This document shows positions 8,866 to 15,724 of a stretch of DNA of 64,000 bases, piece by piece. The notes beneath the pieces were generated by a model. It was not told the DNA's origin, did no database searches, and saw only the letters and a list, made by a program, of their open reading frames with translations. Source of the stretch: Paraburkholderia sp. BL10I2N1 (GTDB taxonomy: Bacteria > Pseudomonadota > Gammaproteobacteria > Burkholderiales > Burkholderiaceae); the NCBI RefSeq assembly GCF_004361815.1, contig NZ_SNWA01000002.1, forward strand, positions 2,666,001 through 2,730,000. Direction: 5' to 3'. How positions within the stretch are numbered: the stretch's first letter is position 1; each line of letters starts with the position of its first letter. The position numbers and the translations under genes were made by a program.

Positions 8866-9477
8866 ATGTCGGACAAGCAACAACGCAAAGGCAAGTTCTA
8901 TAGCTTCGTCACGGTCGGGGCAATCACTGAGTGCGGCGGGCGTGTAACGAGCGGCGGCGGCGAGGCCGTCATTATCGACGGTGCAGGCTACGCCGCTGTA
9001 ATGAGCGATCAACCTGCCGCCCTTATTGGAAGCCGTCTTAGCAACGGTGACAAGATCATGGCTACACCTTGGGAGGATCAGGAATACGGCATTTTCGTTG
9101 ATGAGGGCAAGACAATTCCAGGCCTGTTTGACCCGGAATGGACCCCGCCGCCGCGCGAACCGGGCGCACGTTTCGCCGTGTCTGGCGCGACTACTGCGCG
9201 CGGCGGTGTCCTGCGTGAAGTTTCGAGCGATTGGGAAATCGACGGAGCGCACCGCAAGGCGGGAAAGATTGGCGATTTTGTCGAGTACAAAGACGGAACC
9301 CGCGCGCGCATCGTGACCGGGATCGGCATTCCGGGCGATGAACTGAACCAGTATGCGGTCGTTGGCAGTCGGCTGGATAACGGCGATGTCATTACCGACA
9401 GCCCGCACCGTGATTCGCGATCCTCTACCGTTTTTGTTCCCATTGATGAGCACGGCGTCGTGATTGCACGCCAGTAA
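8866..9477 (+). CDS. tandem PAAR-like domain protein (type VI secretion accessory)
   Basis: A 203-residue protein with two related halves of the PAAR-like type common in Burkholderia. The second (about residues 105-190) reads SGATTARGGVLRE, VGSRLDNGDVITDSPHRD and contains VEYKDGTRARIVTG. The first (about 15-75) has VGAITECGGRVTSGG and IGSRLSNGDKI. Aligned with its own second half, the first repeat lacks about 20 residues between GGRVTSGGG and EAVIIDGAGYAA. PAAR proteins sharpen the VgrG spike and carry effectors. It is 12 bp upstream of another PAAR-like gene. No vgrG or T6SS structural genes are in the window, so this is an orphan effector module. Confidence 0.75.
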   Translation: MSDKQQRKGKFYSFVTVGAITECGGRVTSGGGEAVIIDGAGYAAVMSDQPAALIGSRLSNGDKIMATPWEDQEYGIFVDEGKTIPGLFDPEWTPPPREPGARFAVSGATTARGGVLREVSSDWEIDGAHRKAGKIGDFVEYKDGTRARIVTGIGIPGDELNQYAVVGSRLDNGDVITDSPHRDSRSSTVFVPIDEHGVVIARQ

Positions 9478-9489
9478 TCGGGAACCGTC

Positions 9490-10015
9490 ATGCATATAGC
9501 AATTGTGCGCCACGGTGACGAAACGACTACACGCGGCAAGGTCGTTGCGCTCACTGCGACCATTCACGACGACGGCCGGAAAATCGCGCTCCATGGAGAT
9601 CAGGCAACGTGCGGTAACTGCAAGGGACTATGGAACGTTGTGGCTACGGGGGAAGGCGTTGGCGTAGGCTCGCGCGCAGCTGTTATCAATGGCGATCATG
9701 TCCTATGTCCGTGCGGAAAGAATCGCGTTATCGCGGGCGCAGATGCCGGAATGTTCATGCACATTGATACAGGCGCGCACAACGCAAGTGCGGGCCAAGC
9801 AGCGCAAGCTACACAACAGCAAGCCGCGCAGCAGTACGACGAGCAGTTCACCTTGCTTGATGAAGCGCGCCGCCCGCTTTCCAAACGTGCGCTATCGAAT
9901 CACCCTCGCTAACGGACAGGTCCTTACGGCGACGACAAACGAGAACGGCCATACACAGCGCGTCACGACGAGCGCGGATGCACATTTGAAGCTGGAAATC
10001 AAGGAGAGTCTGTAA
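9490..10015 (+). pseudogene. second PAAR-like protein, C-terminus separated by a frameshift
   Basis: The first frame (9490-9912, 140 aa) has a PAAR-like N-terminal domain: VRHGDETTTRGKVVAL, then IHDDGRKIALHGD, CGNCKG, VINGDHVLCPCGKNRVI. It then continues QFTLLDEARRPLS and runs out of frame. The expected continuation, VRYRITLANGQVL followed by LKLEIKES, lies in the +1-shifted frame and ends at 10015. The shift falls at 'tttccaaacgtg' near 9890; removing one A restores a single ~174-residue product. It is either a real one-base insertion or a sequencing error. The restored stop is immediately followed by the ATG of the protease frame, so the genes are tightly coupled. Confidence 0.7.
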
Positions 10016-10693
10016 ATGTATAACTTCAAAACAGAAGAAGATGGCGATTGGATCGAGGTTCATTCTGGCGCAGTCACGAATACGAACCCAGGTTCAATGG
10101 TTCACGTGAAGATCAACACGGAACAAATATGCGAAAACCTGAGTAATAAGGAATTTCGCGGAATTATTCAGTAAATTCTGGATAGAACTATTCCGTTGGT
10201 GGAAATGCGAGTTAGCGCGCTATCGGAATGGCCAGCTAGCGAGCGTTCGCGTGTAGCGCATTGGTTTGGACGAAGCGACGAAACAACCCGAACCACATTG
10301 CTTAATGGCCTAACCAGAGTCCATTCCGTACTGCGCAGCTTGACCCCTGCAAATTTCGTCCGCACCGGGAGTGACAGAGACAGAGCTACCGGATGCATGC
10401 CGAACCCTGCGGGTGCAGGCCAAGAAGCGGCGCACGTCTGTGCGCCTGATACCGCTACGCATACGATTAGTATTAGCCCAAAATTTTGCGCGATGCGGCA
10501 ATGGACAGCTTACAGTGATTCGCGAGTGTCAACGGTGATTCATGAGGTAACGCATTTTGTCGATACAATGGCGACGCTTGACAAGAAATACACTATTGTT
10601 CCTCAGCTTATGGCGTGGGGGCAAACGAATCCCGACTTGGCAATTATTAACGCCGATAGCATCGCGGGCTATGTGGTTTGGGGGGATCACTAG
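10016..10693 (+). pseudogene. M35-like zinc metallopeptidase frame interrupted by one in-frame TAA (candidate T6SS effector)
   Basis: One continuous frame of 225 codons begins with the ATG directly after the PAAR stop and contains a single internal TAA at 10172-10174. Before the stop is a 52-residue N-terminal piece (MYNFKTEEDGDWIEVHSG...). After it comes a region with HEVTHFVDTMATLDKKY and INADSIAGYV. HEVTH is a zinc-binding HExxH motif, and the following Asp plus a distal NAD block match the Aspzincin (deuterolysin, Lys-specific endopeptidase) arrangement seen in secreted and T6SS effector peptidases. Translation could also restart at the GTG at 10196, giving a 165-residue catalytic piece. 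The family call is moderate; the effector role is inferred from the PAAR genes just upstream. Confidence 0.6.
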
Positions 10694-10694
10694 A

Positions 10695-11129
10695 GTGAAA
10701 CAGTTTGTGATAGTTGGGATACTATTGCTATCTGTTGGACGTGTCTTGGCTTGCGATGGCCCTGAGAATCGACCAGGCGAAACAATTGATGTTACGTTTG
10801 CCCAGAACTCCAGTGCGATAGACGGAACGAACATGCTTGCGCTTGCAAATTGGTTGATAGATTTGCGCCTAAAGTATCCGATTTTGGAGAGTTCTTCGGT
10901 TGTTGGTTTGGCGGATGCTAAAGAGAGCAACCCTAAGATGCTAGCTGAAGCGCGTGCGGCCAATGTTAGCCGGTCACTTGATTTTTTTGGCATCCATGCT
11001 TCAAGAGTTTCTGTTATCGGTCGGGTATACAAGCCGATGTTACCCGGCAGCGCATATGAGCCAATCGGTACTCGTGCTGAGGTTACATTAGTGCCCGGTT
11101 GCCCTAATAATTGCTGTGACGGCCAGTAA
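10695..11129 (+). CDS. exported OmpA-like small protein, candidate periplasmic immunity protein
   Basis: A 144-residue protein starting at GTG 10695, immediately after the protease stop. It has a signal peptide (MKQFVIVGILLLSVGRVLA, cleavage before CDG). The mature part has a weak OmpA/MotB-like pattern: an initial strand with TFAQNSSAID, VVGLADAKESNP, and AEARAANVSRSLDFFGI. The canonical peptidoglycan-binding motif is not fully present. The C-terminus is Cys-rich (CPNNCC). Its position directly behind a predicted secreted peptidase and its periplasmic location suggest an immunity function, which is inference. It is lower in GC than neighbouring core genes, consistent with transfer. Confidence 0.6.
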   Translation: MKQFVIVGILLLSVGRVLACDGPENRPGETIDVTFAQNSSAIDGTNMLALANWLIDLRLKYPILESSSVVGLADAKESNPKMLAEARAANVSRSLDFFGIHASRVSVIGRVYKPMLPGSAYEPIGTRAEVTLVPGCPNNCCDGQ

Positions 11130-11132
11130 TGC

Positions 11133-11157
11133 AAGCCCCGCTTTCGCGGGGCTTTCT
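11133..11157 (+). terminator. intrinsic terminator after the PAAR/peptidase module
   Basis: agccccgc-tttc-gcggggct followed by ttctcc forms a compact GC-rich hairpin a few bases after the OmpA-like gene. It closes the transcript of the four-gene module. Confidence 0.75.
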
Positions 11158-11169
11158 CCATTAGCAAAC

Positions 11170-11359
11170 GTGAAAAAAGCACTTTGCGCTGGCTATCGTT
11201 GCGTGCGTCACGTTCGCAGTTAGTTCGCTCGCGAACGCTTGCAGCTGCCTACGATCTGTGGCAGGCACGCAAGCATGCGCCCAAGAAGATCAGTCCAGCA
11301 CCAGTGGTGGCGATGGCCTGAGCGGACGGAAATCACACCGTATGATTTCTAGTTTCTAG
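11170..11359 (+). pseudogene. remnant of a small secreted protein gene
   Basis: A GTG followed by AAA AAA GCA CTT starts a lipoprotein-like signal peptide, but one extra T at 11185 shifts the frame. Without it the product would begin VKKALALAIVACVTFAVSS followed by LANACSC, a typical export signal, and end at the TAG at 11357. Nothing in the ~40-residue mature part is recognisable. It lies between the module terminator and the truncated integrase and is probably decayed island DNA. Confidence 0.35.
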
Positions 11360-11361
11360 TC

Positions 11362-12024
11362 TTACAGCGCCGCATCGAGCAGCAGTTCCTCGATGTCGGG
11401 GCCGTCTGCCGGTTCCGCCGCCAGGTTCTCCAGGTACTGCCCGAGACGTTGCCAGGCATCGCGCCGTTCCCGCGCGTAGTCGTACTGCTGGTAGGTCAGC
11501 GGCAGCGCCAGATTCACCTTCTTCTCACGCGCCTCGCTGCTCAGGGCATGATTCAGGCACGCCTCGATGATCGGCTGTGGCACGCCGCACACCTGCATGA
11601 AGGTGGCCCCGGTACGCCGCAGATCGTGGGCGCTCCATGACCCGCCGTCGAGCAGCAGCGACGAGCCGGTGATTTCAGCGATGGCATTCTTCTTGCCCCA
11701 CTCCTTCGCGGCGCTCTGCCGGTAGCTGAAGGCCGACTGTAATACGCTGGTGGTGATGGGCCGTTCCCTGTTCGCCGGCAGCAGCCACGGCGTATGACCG
11801 GTCATCGCGTGCAGCTCGGCCAGGCATGCCTGGGTGAAGTCCGACAGCCAGACCGTGTGGCTGCGGCGGTTCTTGCTCTGGTCGGCGGGGATGAACCACG
11901 TGCCCGCGCGCAGATCGACGTTCGACCACGGCGCGGCGCACAGCTCGTTGATCCGCACTATCGCGGACAGCATGATCCAGACGGCTGCCGTCTTTGCTGC
12001 TGATTCCCCCACATCGTTCCCCAC
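11362..12024 (-). pseudogene. truncated tyrosine integrase (P4/phage-type), C-terminal catalytic part
   Basis: These 220 codons cover only the catalytic domain of a P4-like site-specific recombinase. Visible are the first catalytic Arg region (IVRINELCAAPW), WSAHDLRRTGATFM with the H-x-x-R box, and QPIIEACLNHAL before the C-terminal tyrosine region (QQYDYARERRDAW). The N-terminal arm-binding and core-binding domains, about half of a normal ~400-residue integrase, are absent. It marks the right boundary of the accessory island, and the lost N-terminus means the island is no longer self-mobile. No tRNA gene or attachment duplication was recognised beside it. Confidence 0.75.
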
Positions 12025-12198
12025 AAATCAGTCGTGATGCAACGATTGTGGTCAGGGCGTGGGGTGAACGACATGTAGATTGTTGAAGTTAAACAGGTTA
12101 GATGTCACTACCCTGTGTTGCGCTGCTGGATGATTTTATCCACAGCCTTGCCAACAAAATCTGGGGATAAGTCACCAGCCGCCGAAGTAGCAGGCGCG

Positions 12199-12711
12199 TT
12201 ACTCCCCCTCTTCTCCATTCGTTGCCCGGGATGAATCGTCCAGGTGCTTCATGTTATCGAGCAACTTGAGCAGGTAGTGGAGCGTGTGGGTGATGTCGTC
12301 TGTCGAAAAATTCTCCAGCACCTGCTCGTAATACCCGTGAATCTTGGGCGTGGCCTGATGGATCCACAGCTTGCGGCCTGAGTCGGTCATGGTGATCAGC
12401 CGCGAACGGCGGTCACGACCGTCAGCGGTGCCGGTCAGGTGCCCGTCGCGCTCCATCCGGCTAATCAGCCCGGAAAGATTCTGCCGGCTCACCATCAGAT
12501 AGCGGGCCAGGTCTCCCACGCTCATTCCATGCTCCGCCTCCTGCCGCGACAGCGCGCCGAGGACGGCCCACTGCTGCGTCGTCAGCCCTTCCTCCTCGAC
12601 TGCGCGGGTTCCGGTTTTGTGCAACATATTTGCACATTGGTACAGACGGAAAAACAGTCTGTTAGCCAGTTCCATCTTGATCGATCCGGCCTTGTTTTGA
12701 GGTTTAACCAA
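12199..12711 (-). CDS. MarR-family regulator of the cyclohexanecarboxylate genes (BadR-like)
   Basis: A 170-residue winged helix-turn-helix protein: LTTQQWAVLGALSRQE leads into the recognition region GDLARYLMVSRQNLSGLISR, then the wing with DGRDRRSRLITMTDSG. The C-terminus is acidic. It is divergent from badH, and the intergenic region contains a 24-bp palindrome typical of MarR operators. In Rhodopseudomonas palustris, a MarR protein (BadR) represses the homologous alicyclic-acid genes and responds to a pathway CoA ester. The same role is proposed here from gene order. The ligand cannot be read from the sequence. Confidence 0.85.
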   Translation of the reverse strand: MVKPQNKAGSIKMELANRLFFRLYQCANMLHKTGTRAVEEEGLTTQQWAVLGALSRQEAEHGMSVGDLARYLMVSRQNLSGLISRMERDGHLTGTADGRDRRSRLITMTDSGRKLWIHQATPKIHGYYEQVLENFSTDDITHTLHYLLKLLDNMKHLDDSSRATNGEEGE

Positions 12712-12735
12712 GGGATTCTCCTGGCATGTCTGTTC

Positions 12736-12764
12736 TTGCGTTCATTGTAATATCGTCCTAGTAT
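12736..12764 (+). promoter_or_regulatory. putative promoter of the badH operon
   Basis: ttgcgt (12736-12741) and tagtat (12759-12764) are separated by exactly 17 bases, a good sigma-70 arrangement. The -10 hexamer overlaps the first bases of the palindromic operator, so bound MarR protein would block initiation. The badH start is about 75 bases downstream of the predicted initiation point. Confidence 0.55.
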
Positions 12765-12785
12765 ACGTCAACATATTGACGTATA
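12762..12785. promoter_or_regulatory. 24-bp palindromic operator for the MarR regulator
   Basis: tatacgtcaa-cata-ttgacgtata is a perfect inverted repeat with 10-bp arms. It sits between the divergent MarR and badH genes and overlaps a predicted -10 element. Size and symmetry match MarR operators. Confidence 0.8.
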
Positions 12786-12848
12786 TCTGAGCTGCGGGCA
12801 GTGCGTTCGCAGAGGCAATAGTAACCCTGGCAACTGACGGAGACGATT

Positions 12849-13616
12849 GTGCAAAGACTCGAAGGCAAGACGGTCATCGTGACCGGTGGTGGCGGTGGGA
12901 TCGGCGGGGCGACGTGCCGCCGTTTCGCGGCCGAAGGCGCGCGCGTTGCCGTGCTGGATCTTTCGCTAGAGGCCGCCGAAAAAGTGGCCGGAGAGATTCG
13001 CGCCTCGGGGGGCAGGGCAGAGGCCATCCGCTGCGATATCACGAGGCGCGCTGATGTGGACGCGGCCGTGGCGGCGACCGAGGCAAACCTGGGTCCGATC
13101 GACGTGCTGGTCAACAACGCGGGTTGGGACGTGTTCAAGCCGTTCACCAAAACGGAACCAGCCCAGTGGGAACGCCTGATCGCAATCAATCTGACCGGTG
13201 CGCTGCATATGCACCACGCGGTGCTGCCGGGCATGGCGCAACGCAAGACGGGGCGGATCGTCAACATTGCCTCCGACGCGGCGCGGGTCGGCTCTTCAGG
13301 CGAAGCGGTATACGCGGCCTGCAAGGGCGGTCTGGTGTCGTTTTCGAAAACCATTGCGCGTGAGCATGCCCGCCATGGCATTACGGTGAACGTCGTGTGC
13401 CCCGGCCCGACCGACACGGCGCTCTTCGCCGAATACAAGGAAGGCGCGGGCAATCCCGAGAAACTGATGGAAGCGTTCCAGCGTTCGATTCCGCTCGGCC
13501 GCATCGGGCAGCCTGGCGACCTGCCGGGTGCGATTGTTTTCTTCGCCAGCGACGACGCAGGCTTCATCACCGGCCAGGTGCTCAGCGTGTCGGGCGGCCT
13601 GACGATGGCCGGTTGA
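12849..13616 (+). CDS. badH: 2-hydroxycyclohexanecarboxyl-CoA dehydrogenase
   Basis: A 255-residue short-chain dehydrogenase very similar to R. palustris BadH. It oxidises 2-hydroxycyclohexanecarboxyl-CoA to the 2-keto form with NAD. The start is GTG at 12849. The Rossmann motif TGGGGGIGGATCRRF lies at residues 11-26, NNAG at about 88, and the catalytic Tyr155/Lys159 pair in YAACKGG. The segment WDVFKPFTKTEPAQWERL and the end ITGQVLSVSGG are nearly as in the R. palustris protein. It is the first gene of the operon, 25 bp upstream of badI, downstream of the MarR operator. Confidence 0.93.
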   Translation: MQRLEGKTVIVTGGGGGIGGATCRRFAAEGARVAVLDLSLEAAEKVAGEIRASGGRAEAIRCDITRRADVDAAVAATEANLGPIDVLVNNAGWDVFKPFTKTEPAQWERLIAINLTGALHMHHAVLPGMAQRKTGRIVNIASDAARVGSSGEAVYAACKGGLVSFSKTIAREHARHGITVNVVCPGPTDTALFAEYKEGAGNPEKLMEAFQRSIPLGRIGQPGDLPGAIVFFASDDAGFITGQVLSVSGGLTMAG

Positions 13617-13641
13617 TCCATTCATCCGCAAGGAATTCATC

Positions 13642-14424
13642 ATGAACTACGAAGACATCCTCTACGAAGTGCGCAATGGCGCGGCGTGGATCACGATCAA
13701 CCGGCCGGACCGGATGAACGCCTTTCGCGGACGGACTTGCGACGAGCTGATCCACGCCATCAACAGGGCGGGCTATTCGCGCGAGATCGGCGTCATCGTG
13801 CTGGCCGGCGCGGGCGACAGGGCCTTTTGCACGGGCGGCGACCAGTCGGCCCACGAAGGCCAATACGATGGCCGCGGCACCATCGGCCTGCCGATGGAAG
13901 AGCTGCACGCCGCGATCCGCGATGTACCCAAGCCTGTGATCGCACGCGTGCAGGGTTTCGCGGTCGGCGGCGGCAACGTGCTGTGCACGATCTGCGACTT
14001 CACGATTGCTTCCGAGAAGGCCGTTTTCGCGCAGGCGGGCCCTAAGGTCGGTTCGGTCGATCCAGGCTACGGCACGGCCTTCCTCGCGCGCGTGGTCGGC
14101 GAGAAGAAGGCCCGCGAAATCTGGTATCTGTGCCGCCGCTATCCGGCCGCCGAAGCGCTGGCGATGGGTCTCGTCAACGCGGTCGTGCCGCACGACCAGC
14201 TCGACGCCGAAGTGCAGAAGTGGTGTGACGAAATCATGGAGAAGAGCCCGACCGCGATCGCGATCGCCAAGCGCTCTTTCAACATGGACACCGCGCACCA
14301 GGCGGGCATTGCAGGTATGGGCATGTACGCGCTCAAGCTGTACTACGACACCGAAGAATCGCGCGAAGGCGTCAGGGCGTTCCAGGAAAAGCGCAAGCCT
14401 GAGTTCCGCAAGTACGCGAAATAA
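13642..14424 (+). CDS. badI: 2-ketocyclohexanecarboxyl-CoA hydrolase (ring cleavage)
   Basis: A 260-residue crotonase-fold enzyme that hydrolytically opens the alicyclic ring to give pimeloyl-CoA. It is closely similar to R. palustris BadI. Visible are INRPDRMNAFRG, the DRAFCTGGDQS oxyanion segment, GFAVGGGNVL, GSVDPGYGTAFLARVVGEKK, and the highly conserved end SFNMDTAHQAGIAGMGMYA. The Gly-rich loop and length agree with MenB-like hydrolases more than with ordinary hydratases. Its ATG at 13642 has an AAGGA element upstream. It acts after BadH, and the two genes are adjacent. Confidence 0.93.
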   Translation: MNYEDILYEVRNGAAWITINRPDRMNAFRGRTCDELIHAINRAGYSREIGVIVLAGAGDRAFCTGGDQSAHEGQYDGRGTIGLPMEELHAAIRDVPKPVIARVQGFAVGGGNVLCTICDFTIASEKAVFAQAGPKVGSVDPGYGTAFLARVVGEKKAREIWYLCRRYPAAEALAMGLVNAVVPHDQLDAEVQKWCDEIMEKSPTAIAIAKRSFNMDTAHQAGIAGMGMYALKLYYDTEESREGVRAFQEKRKPEFRKYAK

Positions 14425-14480
14425 CATGGCGGCCCCCCGCACGAGAAGCCCGTACTGCGCCGTCGTAGCGCGCGGGCCTG

Positions 14481-14535
14481 CCATATCGCAGCCATATCGC
14501 AGCCATATCGCAGGAATATCGCAGGAATATCCCAG
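14481..14535 (+). repeat. five tandem 11-bp units in the badI-aliB gap
   Basis: Three copies of ccatatcgcag, then gaatatcgcag and gaatatcccag, fill 55 bases directly in front of the aliB ribosome-binding site. The last unit contributes to the caggag Shine-Dalgarno element. The copy number could change by slippage and alter spacing or RNA structure before aliB. Confidence 0.9.
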
Positions 14536-14543
14536 GAGACATC

Positions 14544-15695
14544 ATGAACCCCTACCTCGATGAAGACCTCGCCGCGCTCGGCGAACACGCCCGGCGCTTT
14601 GCGCAGGGGCGCGTTGCGCCCGGTTTCCTCGAGCGTGACAGGACCCGCACGCTCGACCGCGATCTCATGCTCGAGATGGGCGAGATGGGATTCATCGCGC
14701 CGGAATTGCCCGAACAGTACGGCGGCCAGGGACTCGGTTGTCTTGCAGCAGGCGTCATCCATGAAGAGATCGCGCGCGCCGATCTGAGCCTGTCCTACAT
14801 CAATCTGCTGGCTTCGCTGAATGGCCAGATTCTCGCTCACCACGCCGCCCCCGCAATTGCAAAGCCCTGGCTGGAACGGCTGACACAGGGCAAGGCGCTC
14901 TTCGCCATTGCACTGACAGAGCCGCGCGGCGGCTCGGATGCCGCCAATCTGCGCCTGCGCATGGAGCGGGTCGGGGATCACTACGTGCTCAACGGCGAGA
15001 AGACCTCTATTTCCGCAGCCGATCAGGCCGACGCAGCCGTGGTGTTCGCCCGCACCGGCACCGTTGAAGCCGGCGCGCGGGGCGTCTCTGCCGTGCTGGT
15101 GCCGATGGATCTGCCGGGGATTACCCGCAATCGTTTCGACTGTCATGGCCAGCGCGCCATCGGCCGCGGCTCGCTGTTCTTCGAGAACGTACGCGTGCCG
15201 GTCGATCACCTGCTTGGGGACGAAGGAAAGGGTTTCGTGCAGGTGATGCGGGGTTTCGATTTCTCGCGCGCGTTGATTGGCCTGCAAGTGCTGGCCGTGG
15301 CGAAAGTCAGCCTGGAGGAGACGTGGGAATACGTCGCGCAACGTGAGGCGTTCGGTAAACCGCTGTCGGCATTTCAGGGCGTGTCGCATCCACTGGCCGA
15401 TTTTGAAACCCAGGTCGAAGCCGCGCGTCTCCTGTGCCTGCAGACACTCTGGCTGAAGGATCGTGGTCTGCCGCACACCGCCGAGGCGGCGATGTGCAAG
15501 TGGTGGGGCCCGAAACTGGCCTACGACGTGGTGCACCAGTGTCTGCTTTCGTTCGGCCACGGCGGCTACGACCGCGGACCAATGGAGCAGCGCCTGCGCG
15601 ATGTGCTCGGCTTTCAGATCGGCGATGGGACGGCACAGATCATGAAGACGATCATCGCCCGTACGCGCGCAGGACGCGACGCGGTGCCGGCATAA
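14544..15695 (+). CDS. aliB: cyclohexanecarboxyl-CoA dehydrogenase (acyl-CoA dehydrogenase family)
   Basis: A 383-residue flavoprotein of the acyl-CoA dehydrogenase family. It is predicted to desaturate cyclohexanecarboxyl-CoA to cyclohex-1-ene-1-carboxyl-CoA and pass electrons to ETF. Landmarks are FIAPELPEQYGGQGLG, FAIALTEPRGGSDAANL at the substrate/FAD site, YVLNGEKTSISAAD, and REAFGKPLSAFQGVSHPLAD. In the motif normally holding the catalytic Glu, this protein has Asp361 (GDGTAQI). The gene lies between badI and the CoA ligase. It is one of five alicyclic-acid genes in a row; its predicted product is the substrate of BadK. Confidence 0.9.
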   Translation: MNPYLDEDLAALGEHARRFAQGRVAPGFLERDRTRTLDRDLMLEMGEMGFIAPELPEQYGGQGLGCLAAGVIHEEIARADLSLSYINLLASLNGQILAHHAAPAIAKPWLERLTQGKALFAIALTEPRGGSDAANLRLRMERVGDHYVLNGEKTSISAADQADAAVVFARTGTVEAGARGVSAVLVPMDLPGITRNRFDCHGQRAIGRGSLFFENVRVPVDHLLGDEGKGFVQVMRGFDFSRALIGLQVLAVAKVSLEETWEYVAQREAFGKPLSAFQGVSHPLADFETQVEAARLLCLQTLWLKDRGLPHTAEAAMCKWWGPKLAYDVVHQCLLSFGHGGYDRGPMEQRLRDVLGFQIGDGTAQIMKTIIARTRAGRDAVPA

Positions 15696-15724
15696 CCCCA
15701 CACATAACAAAGCGGAGACGCAAC

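Noticed and set aside
12136..12144. Perfect DnaA-box sequence ttatccaca near the truncated integrase
   Set aside because: A single box with no AT-rich unwinding region, iterons or replication gene nearby; most likely chance.
14479..14540. Possible CRISPR-like repeat before aliB
   Set aside because: The repeats are 11 bp and directly contiguous with no spacers; a simple tandem repeat.
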